Shown one piece after another: positions 10,074-22,205 of a stretch of DNA of 64,000 nucleotides. The notes beneath the pieces were generated by a model. The model was not told where the DNA came from. It ran no database searches and saw only the letters and a list, made by a program, of their open reading frames with translations. Each line of letters opens with the position of its first letter. Position 1 is the first letter of the stretch. The stretch is from Metaphire vulgaris (lineage: Eukaryota; Annelida; Clitellata; Crassiclitellata; Megascolecidae): contig CM030863.1 of NCBI GenBank assembly GCA_018105865.1, positions 2,826,101-2,890,100 on the forward strand, given 5' to 3'. A program made the translations under genes and the position numbers.

Positions 10074-11471
10074 CAATGCTTTTTTCAAAGAAAAAAGTTT
10101 TGGGAACTCATTTCACATCTACTTTGTCGTAAGAAGCATACCATATATATATATTATTAGGATAACAACATTTCGTATGGGCTTAATATTTATAAGCAAT
10201 GTAGTTCGTTGTTTTTTAAACTGTAATTTATGCTGTTTTCGTGCGTTTCCACTGAAAAAGAACAGATTTTAAGTAAAACTCACGTATCGATATAAACGAA
10301 TCTGACAAAAAAGGTGTGGGAACGCGTCCTAACGCCGCTCCATGCGTTCCATAATACCGGTAATTATCATTTAAAAGGCGAAGCAATGAATTCCTCTATT
10401 ATTATTTCAATGTAGCGGCAACACTGTTCGACTTAGAAGTGACATTGGAGCGACGCAGCAAGTAGGATATCGGGTCAAAGGTGTTTTATATTATATTATA
10501 TTTTATTTTATTTTATTTTATTAAGCCTTTAAAACAGGAATAAATTTTCTGACTATTATGTTTTCCGGATTAAATAATTACTTTTATTGGGACCTTGGTA
10601 TAGATACATGACATTAAGGTGTATGGCCGGCCTACATTCACGTGCCGGCAAGTATGTGAAAATAATATATATCGCCCATAGTTCATCGTATTTCGTTAGA
10701 ATTTTTGAATTTCGAGAAATTCTATAAATTCTGATTGAGTAGACGAGGACGATTTAAAAACGAATGGATATTTAAGACATTAGTGTAATTTGTGGAAGCA
10801 AAAATGACCGTACTTTGCTGTACTTTGGTATATTAACTGCGATAGGCAGCGAAGCCGATGGTAGTATATTAAGAAGGACCCCATAATAAATACCTGACAA
10901 AGCAGCTGAACACAATTCTTAAAACCAGCGCAAACACCCTGTTGATTACAGGAATACAGGACAGGGCAGGAGGGCTTTGGTATGGTGGAAAACGCTGATT
11001 CATGCTCTAGAACTAAATAAATTGGCATGAATTTACATTACAGTACAAAGCCATATTGTGTCCATTAAAATAAGAAGGCATTCCAGAATATGGTACAACT
11101 CTTACTGCTGGTGTTCTGATGGTCCTAATTTTACTAAATAGGACATAACTTTAGTAATTGAAGCAAATGCAGTGCTTTTTTTCTAGGAAAAAAGGTTTGG
11201 GAACTCATCCTGTTTTACTCAACAAAACAGATGTGGGAACGCCTTACCTGTACGTTCCCAAATGCATTATTGCATATCCATAATTATATATGCAATCTAG
11301 CAAAAAAGGTACATGGGAACGCTGTTCCCGCACGTTCCCACTGAAGAAAAGCCCTGAGCAAATAAATGCATTAGAAGTTTTATAAGTTCAATGCTTATTT
11401 TGTTTTAATGTAGTGTTATCCATTGACTTTGCCAACAATTTGTAGTTTCCTCTGTTATTTCATTTCTACAG
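10074..11471. other. Non-coding stretch with GGGAACGC-bearing repeat pieces
   Basis: No gene recognised. It holds TTATATTATATTTTATTTT low-complexity sequence (about 10485-10520) and, at 10085-10330 and 11180-11345, pieces with GTGGGAACGC/GCGTTCCC and AAAAAAGGT that recur near 31625-31680. The 11472 exon follows directly. Confidence 0.4.
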
Positions 11472-11537
11472 GAACAGTCAGACACTGCAGAAAGTAAGTT
11501 TTTCAAATACAGCATTTATTTCGAGCAATCTTTGGAA
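11472..11537 (+). other. 5' leader part of the HIGD1 first coding exon
   Basis: A strong acceptor (TTTCATTTCTACAG) precedes 11472 and no other good acceptor lies between here and the ATG at 11538. An upstream non-coding first exon is implied but was not located. Confidence 0.45.
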
Positions 11538-12442
11538 ATGACGGATAAAGGCGGATACAGTCAGACACAGACTGGCAGACTGTGGGAGAAGACAAAAGCA
11601 GCGCCATTTGTACCATTAGGTATATTAATATTTTTATAATCTGAATCTGTTGTTCAGCAAGATTGAAGAAATAATTTAAATTCTGAACTGCAAAGCTACA
11701 GTACTGTGTTTTGATTGTTGACAAGCACCTGTGCCAATACTACTACTACTCAGTGTTATTTAAGTTATGGTTTTTCAGTTTCAGTTTCAGTTGTGTTTTT
11801 TCAATTTAAGTTACAGTTACAGTTTACTTTTTTCAGTTAATAGTTAATGATTTTTCTGTTATAGTTACAGTTAAAGTTCTCCTAGTCTCATATCCCATTT
11901 CATATTTATTTATTAATAAAAATAAAAAGCAATATACTTGTGGCATTTTGCCAAATCAGTCAGATATCAAAATATTTTATGTTCATTTTAAGAAATGCCC
12001 TTTCAGTGAGCAAAAGCAGCTCTCTATTATGCATCTGGATTTGTCCAAAAGATGGATCAGATCAGTGTGAACAATGAAATGTAAACCACTTAGTACACAT
12101 TGCCCATTCAGCAGTCTGGCATGACCTTGTCCAGTCCCACTGGGTGCAATTTATCTCAATAACAACCTTGTTTATATGAGGTGTGAACTTTAGTCCTGAA
12201 TTGTGACCCACAAGTACAGCTGACAGCAGAAGACCGTATTACTGATAATCATACTTACTTATAAAATAATTATTAACAGTTTCAATAACTTTTCTATTTC
12301 TTAACTTTTCAACTTTATTCTATTACAGTTATAACATAAGTTATTAATCACATTTTAGTTAGAGTTACAGTTACAGTTAACTGACATTTTCCCAGTTATT
12401 TGGTGTTTTAAGTTAATGTTATAGTTAACTTGAAGAACATTG

Positions 12443-12508
<66 letters not shown>

Positions 12509-13729
12509 GTAATAATAATGTACTTCTATAGTACCAGTTACGATACTATAGCACTATAGATGCTGAGCTGTATTTAATTTTGACTTCAAAAGACAGAAGT
12601 TTCAGGATTATGGTTTTGAGAAATGAATTGGCACTTGTACAGAATTCAAGCACACTTAATATTCAACTATATGTTACTAAACACTTAATATTCAAGTATG
12701 TCGTGTCATGTCACGAAGCCGTCGTCGTTATGCGAAGATTGGCTGCAACGTTGAACAATAATTCTCCACTGCTTCCTTTTTAGCTGCTTCCATTAATGGA
12801 GCTCCTTTCATGTTAGACAATGTCATAATGTTGGCTATTCAGCTGGTTCTGGGTCTGCCTTGTCTCCTTTTGTTTTGCTTGCGTTTATGCTCATATTGTA
12901 TTCCGTTCCAGTATGTTCTATTCTTTTCACTAGGTCTTGATTCAACTGTATGTTACTAAACACTTGATATTCAACTATTTGTTACTATACGCTTCGCCTA
13001 ACATTATGCACCACATTAAAAATCCATTACACTGTACAAGTGCCGATGAATTTGAACAGTTCTTGCCTTAATATGGTAAATGAAGTCTACAGTATTAGGT
13101 ACTCTGTTCCAATAAATTATAAAATTTGCTTAGTAGATTTGATGATTGCTTACTGACCAGTGGAATGACATTTTGGTTTTAGCTGTCTGACACCCACTGT
13201 AGATAAGAAGTTTTTGTTATTTTGAGAAATCAATCACTTTTGCCAACTCAATTAGTGGTCTGGGTTGTAATGGAATTGTACTGTACCGTATTTCTTTCCA
13301 GGCAATATATTCTAGAGGCTGTATTGATTCTATAGAACTGGCTTTGTGCCAGAGGTGTAGCCAGGAATTTCATTTGGGGGTATAAATTTGGGGAGTATAT
13401 ATTGCTATATATATTACATATAATATATATTATAATATATTTTATATGTATATATACTGATTTTTTGGGGGGAGTATATATACCAATATACTTCTCCATC
13501 GCTACACTTCTGCTTTGTGCTTGCAGGCATCCTTGGCATGCTTGGCATGATTGGCTACGGTGTCGTCCAGTACAAGAACAGAGGCGGCATGTCAACGTCC
13601 GTATACCTGATGCACTATCGCGTTCGCGCTCAGGGTGTCGTCGTTGGGGCGCTGACGTTAGGAGTGGCATATTCGCTTCTAAAGGACTACGTTTTCACCA
13701 AAGATCATCAGAGCAATGACCCGAAATAG
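11538..13729 (+). CDS. HIGD1: HIGD1-type (HIG1 domain) protein, two coding exons
   Basis: Predicted mitochondrial inner-membrane protein of the HIG1 family, which associates with respiratory complexes and is linked to hypoxia responses. Coding exons are 11538-11619 (27 codons plus one base) and 13527-13729 (two bases plus 67 codons including TAG). The donor is TTAG/GTATAT and the acceptor GTGCTTGCAG/GC; both are phase 1, giving 94 residues, close to the usual ~93. The N-terminal part ends in KAAPFVPLG and the second exon begins ILGMLGMIGYGV. Two hydrophobic segments (about 29-44 and 64-80) flank the loop YKNRGG...HYRVRAQG, the HIG1 hallmark. The first exon probably starts at an acceptor at 11472 and includes a 66-nt leader. 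The intron holds a CTA microsatellite and a MITE whose target-site duplicate lies in the polypyrimidine tract. Type 1 rather than type 2 is inferred from the RVRAQG form. Confidence 0.88.
12441..12507 (+). repeat. (CTA)n microsatellite in the HIGD1 intron
   Basis: A perfect CTA array of about 21 units. The surrounding intron (11620-13349) has CAGTTACAGTTA-rich sequence but no gene. Confidence 0.9.
13350..13512. mobile_element. hAT-type MITE (GGCGTAGCCAGGAATTT family) next to a splice acceptor
   Basis: A 163 bp element, CAGAGGTGTAGCCAGGAATT to TCGCTACACTTCTG, flanked by exact CTTTGTGC duplications (13342-13349, 13513-13520). It ends 14 nt before the HIGD1 exon at 13527, and the right duplicate forms most of that exon's pyrimidine tract. 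Family copies are at 23427, 24645, 30640 and 39630. Confidence 0.9.
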
Positions 13730-14270
13730 AAGTTTTTGGCTTGAAAAACATTTAGGGGAACGAGTCACTAGAGGAACATTTGCTATAGTAAAATAGCACG
13801 CTCTTGGTTTTTCCCATTTCTGTACATTGCAACTGGTAGAACTTGTGATTGTATCATTAATCTTAGAAGTAATTTAGTGAAGTTAATGCTGGCACAGGAA
13901 TTTAATACATTGGAAATAGTTTTCTAAAAGTAGATGTTAGATTTGAGTAATTTCTCAAAATTATTTGTCTAAATACCAATTCACTAAATATATCAGCTGT
14001 TCGTTAAAGTCAATTTTTCTTTGGGTAATTGGACGATGTAGTCCGATCAAGCATTGTTCTATTTAAGTAATGTGGAATGGTTGCATTTTTTCAATGTTGG
14101 TTTCTGTTTAAGATGTCTTTATAAAGGAGTCCAGCTGTAAAGGCTGGTTTTTGTAATCGTTGCATATACTCAGGTTTGATAGCAGCTACTGTTGTTCTAA
14201 CTAGTCTCTGAAATGAGAATACAGGAACCATTTGATTTGCTTCTAATACAAACCTTAAAGAACCTGTATG

Positions 14271-14532
14271 CAGTGGCGTAACGTGGGTGGGGGCAATTTT
14301 CAGAAAGCCCCATGGGCCCCGGAAGAATGGGGCCCCCGAAGAGCGGTTGCAACTTGCTAAACAATGATTTATGTTTACATTTTACTGCTATTTCAATATT
14401 ACTGCTACAAAGTGAGTCATTTTTGAATTAGGGAGTAAACCTTATTTTTAGAACAGTGTAATCTATGTTAGCCTATGGGGGCCCCATATCAAGGATGCCT
14501 TTTGGGCCTCTGAAAGTCACGCTATGCCACTG
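14271..14532. mobile_element. hAT-type MITE with CAGTGGCGTAACG terminus
   Basis: A 262 bp element ending CACGCTATGCCACTG, flanked by exact CCTGTATG duplications (14263-14270, 14533-14540). GGGGCCCC-rich inverted segments lie inside. It sits in the HIGD1 3' flank or UTR. Confidence 0.85.
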
Positions 14533-14540
14533 CCTGTATG

Positions 14541-15072
14541 CAACTTTTGATGCTATTTACATCAACCTCTGTTTTAGGGTCTTCTTGCTGTATAGCGACT
14601 TGATAAGCTTAAATATATTTTGTGACATGCCTAACAAAAGAAATACAAGATCATGGCTGCAAATATGTGGATTGGGCCAATTACACAAAAATATATATAC
14701 ATCTGCAGAGTTTTTATTATTTTGTCATATTGCGAAGTCTGTGACAGTTTTGTGTATTTGCCATCATTGTGAGTGGATGTAGTCAGCATTTAACAGAGAG
14801 CGATTAGGAATCGAAATTCAAATTGGAAAGACTTGTTTGAAATTCACAATAAAGTGACATTTTCACAAAGCATAATTATAGTATCTTTTCAAGTTATCGT
14901 TTCAACACTTTTTCAGCTTTGGCTATTTTCAGCTTCCATTTTTTGCATATCATCCTTTCCTTTAGTATTACAGAACATCTATGAATTATTCTTATTTATT
15001 ATTATTATTATTATTAGGACGCATGTATTTTAAATAGATAAGCTTTAAACCAGGGGTCTCCAAAGTATGGCC
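14541..15072. other. HIGD1 downstream region, no gene
   Basis: AT-rich. It contains an AATAAA at about 14848 that could serve a long HIGD1 3' UTR, and a short (ATT)n at about 14993-15016. No convincing coding signal. Confidence 0.35.
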
Positions 15073-15232
15073 CAGTGTTTAATCTTGACTCCTTGACTCT
15101 GGGGGGGACTGACAAAGCTGGGGGGAATTCTGCTAGGTTAGTTGATGTAGTATGCCAAAATTTCGGGGGGAATTTGAAATTTCCGGGGAAAGGGCAATTT
15201 TTTCCCCCAGAAACGGCCTAGATAGAACCCTG
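15073..15232. mobile_element. hAT-type MITE (TTTAATCTA family), degenerate
   Basis: CAGTGTTTAATCTTGACTCC to TAGATAGAACCCTG, with exact GTATGGCC duplications (15065-15072, 15233-15240). Confidence 0.8.
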
Positions 15233-15240
15233 GTATGGCC

Positions 15241-16039
15241 CACGGTCTGGATATGGCCCATCAAGGCCTTTAATCCGGCCTGTGGCAAGAAATGAAGGAT
15301 ATGTGCAAATCTATTATAGGAATCTACAGTGTAGGCCTATTTTACTAGATTTAATTTCTTGTGCATGTGACCCACGGAGCCGTCAGAAGTTGGCAATGTG
15401 GCCTGCGGCTGAAAAACTCTGGAGACCCAGCTTTAGATATTTCTAGGGCTTCGTCTTGTGACCTTATGTTCCTGCAGCCAACGTTTTTATTTAACAAAAT
15501 GATTTTTTATCTTGACCCTAGTTTAGTAGAAACAGAATTTATGTCACGGTAAATGCTGAGACCTGGTTTTGTGAAATCATGTGGCACTGCATATTTGCTT
15601 TGGAGTATTGAAAGACTGCAGTATTGTACAGGGTGGCACAAAAAACTGGACTATATTAAATGCAAACCTAAATGCGACAAGTCCGGTTTTTTCGCGCCAC
15701 CCTGTACAATGTCCTTGAAAGAATGTTATAATTTCCACATATTTTATTTTGAAGACTTGTATTCAGAGTGGTATGTGAGAGTCATACCAGTTTGTGGATG
15801 GGTGGGATGGGGGGGGAGGGAGATTTTCAATTGCCCCTTCCAATTTAAAGAGTGGACAAGTCACTGATCAGGAATTTCCTCTTCCTACAAATACACAGTG
15901 CATGTATGATATTGGAAATGGGTTTCAAATCTTGAGAAACAATAATGGAAGAAAGGAAAGTTGATGGCATTTGTATTGCTATTTATTAATCAACAGTGTT
16001 TCATTTCTTTGGTAGCATTTCATGTAATGTGGCTCTAAT
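15241..16039. other. No gene seen; short inverted-repeat insertion
   Basis: About 15629-15708 carries an inverted pair, TGTACAGGGTGGCACAAAAA with GCGCCACCCTGTACA, typical of a small inverted-repeat element. The rest shows no coding or repeat identity I can name. Confidence 0.35.
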
Positions 16040-16128
16040 TCAATTTGGATTTGGTGTGCCATCGGATGATGCCCTGGGCATTATGATAGTGGCGCCATAG
16101 AAGTTTATTGATTGATTGATTACAACAT
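16040..16128 (+). mobile_element. LINE 3' tail ending in (ATTG)n
   Basis: TTTGGTGTGCCATCGG to GTGGCGCCATAGAAG, then repeated TTGA/ATTG, as at the 3' terminus of the LINE fragment at 32650. Confidence 0.7.
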
Positions 16129-16428
16129 CTAAATAAATTCTACCTTTTTCTCTTCCTGCACATTAATTGTTGTGATGCAAATTGATTGTAATGATTAAAG
16201 TTACTTTAGCAGAAGTGTGGTCTAAACCTAATAATTTTGAAACTTTGAAGTTTGTAATTGTGGTGCATTCTAATTCTGGTTTGATCTTGACAATAGAAAA
16301 GATTATTTACCTTTTTGGGGTCTTTCTTAATGCTTCTACTCAAATAACATTTCAGTGATCAAACAGGATGAATTTACAGTAGTTCAATGTTATTGCTATG
16401 GATCTGTTGACATATCTGAACATAAACT

Positions 16429-16600
16429 GGTAGAGGTGGAGACGTCGGGGTGTAAGGTATCACTATGCGACCCGTAATGTATCATCAGTATGGGTTAGGG
16501 TTAGGGTTAGAGTTAACCTAACCATAACCTTGACCGTAACCCTAACCCTTTCAACGTTTACGGACTACTTTCGGTTATGCCGCTCGTCTCCACCTCTACC
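16429..16600. mobile_element. Inverted-repeat element with telomere-like interior
   Basis: Terminal inverted repeats GGTAGAGGTGGAGACG / CGTCTCCACCTCTACC, flanked by exact CATAAACT duplications (16421-16428, 16601-16608). The 172 bp interior has tandem GGGTTA units facing AACCCT units. Target length is 8 bp but the termini differ from the CAGTGGCG elements. Confidence 0.8.
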
Positions 16601-16787
16601 CATAAACTACTTGAATTTGCATTACAAGAATAAGTCATCTCTCATAATTATATTATTTTCCCCTTATTCTAAAGGTAGCCTTTATTTGTTAAATTATCTG
16701 CTTTTGTGTTTGCAGTTTTCTTTAGATTTCTTTCTAATATAATTTTAAAATCTAATAATAATTAATTGTAGGTGAATTAAATCTCAT

Positions 16788-16925
16788 GGGCGGAAGATGG
16801 CAGAGTGGGTTACACACTGGAGCGGTAGGCTGACAGAGCGGGTTCAAGCCCCGTTAGTGTCCCTAGTGGCTTTCACACAGACAGTACTGTAATGCCCTTC
16901 CTATGCTACCCTTTAAATCACGCTG
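16788..16925 (+). mobile_element. tRNA-derived SINE, second copy
   Basis: About 85-90% like the copy at 4566, with A box TGGCAGAGTGGGT, B box GGTTCAAGCCC and tail AGTGGCTTTCACACAG. Confidence 0.75.
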
Positions 16926-19577
16926 CCTGTAGGCCTGTAGTAAAAGTTAAGTTATTCCCGAACACTTAAGACTCAGGAGCAGCGCTGATCTCCGTTTCTA
17001 GGCCCTCAGCCAGGCGACTGGTGCAAGATACATGATACGGGGCCAGTGTAACGGAAACAGATATTCACTGACACTTTAGTTACCCTAACCAGTGGCCTAA
17101 CCAGACTCAAATTGCCATCTGGCGAAAGAAGGGGCTGTCCGTAAATTACCTTAACAATTTTTGGCTCATTTTGACCCCCTTGAACACCTGCCAAACTTTT
17201 CAAACCCTCCCCATTTTTGCGTAATTTTGGACAGCCCCACCACAACAATTTTTTTTACAAAATTAACAGTTTATTTAATAGGCATCAATCGGTCAGTTAA
17301 CTCTGGAGGAAGTTCAAGTTTAATATAAAAGGACTAAAAATGACATAAAACATTAGCTAAAATAAACTTTGGGATTGTCAAAATCAAATAACAAATGTAT
17401 CAAATATAACCAATTAAGATCCAGTTATATTTAATTACAAATGACTCTGAGGCCATCTGATGATCATTGATTAATCAAATATTAATAGTTATAAAGATGT
17501 CTTTAACTAATTGCGATAAACGAAACTAAGTGCAGAGAAGTCAAAGCAATACGAAAATCATGTCTTTTAAAAAGAGACTAAACGCAATTGTGATAAAACA
17601 ATAAATAATTTTTGGTACCCTTGTAAAAACAGTATAAATATATAAAACCATAACCGCTTGCTCCGATGGCATTGTATATTATATATATGATTTTTATTTA
17701 ATGTTATGTTATAGGCCTAATTGTCATAACAATAAATTTTTTACATTTAACGGATCAAGAAGTTTAAATGAAATTCCGCCGTTTTGCTTCTAAGTTTAGT
17801 AGATTTGATCACCACTAAGGGACCATGCATCAAATGATGTCAACTGCTTTTGGCTATCTTTGATCCCTGCAATCACTGCACTATCAGTCACCAAAGTCAG
17901 AAATCTTCAATGACGTCACAACGTCGTTAACCCCATCTTTCACCTTAGAAAATTTCCAGTTTCAAAACATTTATTTTTGCAGATGGAAGAAATCATCCAT
18001 AAGGATGGACGATCAGTGGCGTAGCTGCATTGGTGCAAACCGGTGCAATTGTTCGGACTTCCAGGACCACTTGGGGAAATTTTTTCAATCCATTATAATT
18101 TTTTATACTCCCGGTTAGACCTAACCTTGAGGTTCTGATTTGCTAAAAGTAAAATACGCCAGACTGACTTAGTCGACAAATTAAATCTGTGCTGGATTAA
18201 TTAATAGTCTCTGATTATCGCAATCTGGAAAACCCCAGTGGACTGAGCTGATAAAGGATGCCAGCCTCTACTATCTAAAGTCCGACAATAAGATCCCCTG
18301 GTCTAAAACGATGGCATACGATGAGTGAGATGTAACAGAATAGATGATTTTGGTTCAGGGATTGGCGAATAAAGGATTTCAGTGTTTCACTGGGAGGAAT
18401 GGGTTTTTCCCCAGTGTCAATCGATTCAAATAGGGCAAAATATGGATTCTTCTGACATTCGAAAGTACTGTCCGAAATCAAGTTGATGATGGCTGCGATT
18501 GCTGAACGTACTTTGTAAATAAAACGCCATTTTCCATGTATTTGATAACTACGATGCCAGCACATTGCCTGAAGAGATGCACTGCATGATTCTAGGTTTG
18601 TCGACAATACTCTAAATTTAATCGATAATTGAAACTTGTTTTAAAATTGATTAAACGTAATTTGTTGTAAAAAGCTAGACTGCAATGAGACTCTGACGTC
18701 TGATTAAGTTTAGCCAAACAGTACCTGTTGTACATTATGATAAAAACTGAGTCTGAGAAGGAACATGAAATTTTAACGTTCACAATCACAGAGAAGAATG
18801 TGGTTCATCCTACATCCCAAGTGTATTTTGTGTGTCTAAAATGCGTAAAATCGTTTGCAGGCATTTGTGATTTTTAAAAATTTTCGAGGGTTATACCTTT
18901 CGGACCTGGTTAAAAGGGGGAGGAGGGAGTACCAGGAGGAGAGAGAAAAAGGGAGGGAAAGAAGGGAAGGAAAAGTGCCTCCCCCCAAGTTTGCACCAGT
19001 CGAGATTTTTTCCTAGCTATGCCAGTGCACATTACCACAAAACTGAAATGGATATGGACCCCATGATTATGGGTGCAGTAATTACCTACACTTCTGGCTG
19101 ATGCATGCCGCCACTGCTGAAGAGACTGACCAGTTGACTATTAACATAATATTGTAATGGCAGTGTTTAAGCAAAACAAAAAAATTAAAGGCATAAATTT
19201 TGTCACTTCCCGATAACAGATATTGCCCTAAGACACTTTAGTTACCCTAAGTTCCTAATTCCCTCCTAGCCGGCACTGATGTCTCCGTGGTCGTCCCAGA
19301 CTCGCATTAGGCTTAATTGCCAAGTTTCGCTTTGTTGAGTGACACCGCACAATAATCTAATACTGCAGTGCGAAAAGACTCTTGAAGCAGATTTGTTTTT
19401 TTATTCACCTTAGCCAGCGCCATAAATTTCGTTTTTACTTGCTTTCAGCATCATCTATTCATCTTTAAATTTACTTCCTGTTCTGGATAAAAAAATAAAT
19501 ACAGACGTGGAAGTATCGAAAATTTAGATAGATTTTTATAACTGAAAAATATTGGTTTTATACTTTTTATTTTATTG
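16926..19577. other. Gene-free stretch, possible ~1 kb DNA element
   Basis: No gene recognised. A CAGTGGCGTAGC terminus at 18014 and GCTATGCCAGTG near 19026 could bound a ~1 kb hAT-like element, but no target duplication matches. A minus-strand ORF inside it (18275-18607, 110 codons) is unrecognised and may be a remnant of a carried gene. Confidence 0.35.
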
Positions 19578-19913
19578 GATTTATAGTGGATAGCGTTTTA
19601 ACTACCTGAGATTATGTAGCGCCAGCACCATTTAAATATTATGCCTAATATTCTTGGGTGGTCCTTTTCCATTCGCCTTCTTCTTCTACCCCTCCCTCCA
19701 TAACTAATGCTACATAGGATTCGTGCATCACGGAAACTACAGTAATCAATCATATTCTGTGTGTGGTCTTTTTAATATGAGCTCACCTTTGTAGCCTGAT
19801 GTAAGTTAATATTAAATATACGGAGTTGACGATTGATCGGTGTGCAGTCGGCCGTTGAACGTTAAGCATTAAACATATCAAGAAGGTCTTGTACATATAA
19901 TAATAATAATAGC
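19578..19913. repeat. Direct repeat, left copy (~340 bp)
   Basis: From ATAGTGGATAGCGTTTTAA to AAGAAGGTCTTGTAC and an AAT run. The sequence is about 90% identical to 20895-21268. The ~980 bp between the copies shows no RT, gag or primer-binding site, so an LTR pair is possible but not supported. Confidence 0.8.
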
Positions 19914-20894
19914 AATAGTATTTTTGATTTCTTGCCATTTGTAATCGTGAGAGTTGATGTATACTACATGATCGTTTCAGATTATCGTGTCACTTATAGT
20001 TTGTTGATCTTAGATTTTATGTCCAAAATTTTTCAGTAGCTAACGCTTAAAACTGTCGTCTCTCTTACAATTCGTCTAATCCGTAGATGTGTTTATTTTA
20101 AACCATGCTTTATTAGAGTTGTGGCTCACGCCTGAAACATTTCCTTTTTGTTATTCTAGCAGCTGTCTAATGGTGACATATGATATCACTTAGTTGCCAG
20201 ATCACTTAGCTGTCCTCATCATTTTCATGTTTATTCATTTTCATATTCTACCGCGATGCAAAATTTTCATAATTTGAACTCAGTTTAAACTAATTAGTCT
20301 TATGCATTGTGGTTGTTTCATCAGCATCCATTGCCAAGTTTCTTGTTGCTTTAACTTTCTGTTTTGATAAGTTGTTTATGAATCATTTTCTCTTATTGCA
20401 AGTCATTACTACTTTTGATGTAGGCCTATGTTTCTGGTATCGTTAGCCTGAGTTTGATTTTGAGTCGCTTATTTTATGTTGCTTAGTCATAGGCCTACCC
20501 TTAGTTTTCAATTACGTAGACTTAACTGATTTTATGAACATTAACGCTTTGCGTCAATATATTTATAGGATTTATATTCGCATTATTGATTTTAAATTTA
20601 AATGTCTTTATTATTAGTTAGGTTTTGCAATTATTTTCATAGTTAGTGATTGATATGTTTAATAAGTAAGTGTTCATTTGAAGCATTCAGTACCTGTCCA
20701 TTGAGAAATACGTCTTTTGTAATCGAGTATAGTTAGGGATAGGAATTTGTGTCAAAATGGGAAATTTTGGACTGTGAATTAGCAAAATTTTATATACCTT
20801 TCGAGATATTCAGAATAATTTTGGGGTAATCGATAGTTGTCACCAGTGTTTCACATTACAGGCGTAAAGTCCATCCTTTCAACGACGGGGAATT

Positions 20895-21268
20895 ATAGTG
20901 GATAGCGTTTTAAACTAACTGAGATTATGTAGCGCCAGCACAATTTTCAAATATTATGCCTAATATTCTTGGGTGGTCCTTTTCCATTCGCCTTCTTCTT
21001 CTTCCCCTCCATAACTAATGCTTCATAGGATTCGTGCATCACGGAAACAACAGTAATCAATCATATTCTTTGTGTGGTCTTTTTAATATGAGCTCGCCTG
21101 CATGCAGCCTGTCGCCTGACTGGCTACAGTCAGAGCTAGCCTTTGTAGTCTGATGTAAGTTAATATTAAATATACGGAGTTGACGATTGCTCGGTGAAGT
21201 CGGGCGATGACCACTAAACGATCAACATCTCAAGAAGGTCTTGTACTGTTGTATATAATAATAATAAT
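20895..21268. repeat. Direct repeat, right copy (~370 bp)
   Basis: Matches 19578-19913. It carries a ~40 bp extra segment near 21105-21150 that the left copy lacks. Confidence 0.8.
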
Positions 21269-21526
21269 AGGGCGATAGTGTTTGCCACTATAGATTTGTT
21301 TTTGTAGTGATATATCTGATTATTTTTAACTTTTGTTTTGATCTGAATGTTGAGCTTATATAAAATCGAAGTTTTAGATGGTAGCTGTGCATGCGCATCG
21401 AGCCTACTGTACTAAAACCTAATTTTAGCCTTGTATATATAATTGTCGGAATTGGATGTATCGAACCTCGGATATATCGAAGGATTTATCACGGTCCCTT
21501 GAACTTCAATATAACGGGGTTCTACT

Positions 21527-21571
21527 GAAAATATTTATACCCTCCCAAATCAAATTCCTTGCTACGCCCCT
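21527..21571. mobile_element. MITE terminal fragment
   Basis: CCTCCCAAATCAAATTCCTT, then GCTACGCCCCTG: one end of the GGCGTAGCCAGGAATTT family (see 24645). The other end is missing. Confidence 0.6.
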
Positions 21572-22205
21572 GAGAGGAAGTAACAATACACAGTGTTGTA
21601 TTGTACACAATACACACAATATCGAATGTCAAACACGAACAATAACTGAGGTGTACAGTATGTCATGAACTTAATGATCAAATTCTCAAATTTTAACGGA
21701 TTCTTGGTTAACATATTGGCTAAATCTACGTACTAGTAACTGAGTGAGACCATTTCCATTCCTTTCTAAAATAAATGAGTATTATTATCATTATCATCAT
21801 ACAATGATTTGTCTAACCGAGTCCGTTTAGTTTAAAACGAACCACAAGACAATCTTATTGCTACACGATCGCGAGAAAATCTGGAGGAAGATACAGGCCT
21901 AGGCTATACTTAATAAGGCCTAGAAGCATTAGTCTTGGGCGGAAAAAAAATTATAAATTAGATTATTTCTAGAAACGTAGTGAAAAATACGAGATGCTTG
22001 ACGATTTAGGCCTACTCGAGAGAAAAATAATTAGGCCTGTTAACGCGAATGAGTAGATTTCATTGACAGTAGTAAAACAGGCTGATAGAACAGATGGAGT
22101 ATTCAGATATGTTGCATGCGATTAGATTTTTGCTATTGCTTTCAATAATGTTCAACCTTGCCAAAAGAACTAAATTAGGCTACCTGTAGTGGGAACAATA
22201 TTTAT

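Noticed and set aside
9721..10272. 183-codon ORF with Asp/Arg/Thr repeats
   Set aside because: A reading of the CAGA/CGGA microsatellite and the adjoining MITE.
11472..11493. Apparent 22-nt microexon with acceptor and GTAAGT donor
   Set aside because: The implied following intron would be 19 nt, too short to splice; better read as the leader of the HIGD1 first coding exon.
16490..16550. TTAGGG-like repeats as a chromosome end
   Set aside because: Only a few units, facing both ways inside a 172-bp element with target duplications.
18014..19026. About 1 kb hAT element
   Set aside because: Plausible termini, but no matching 8-bp duplication and the right end reads CCAGTG rather than CCACTG; left as a note only.
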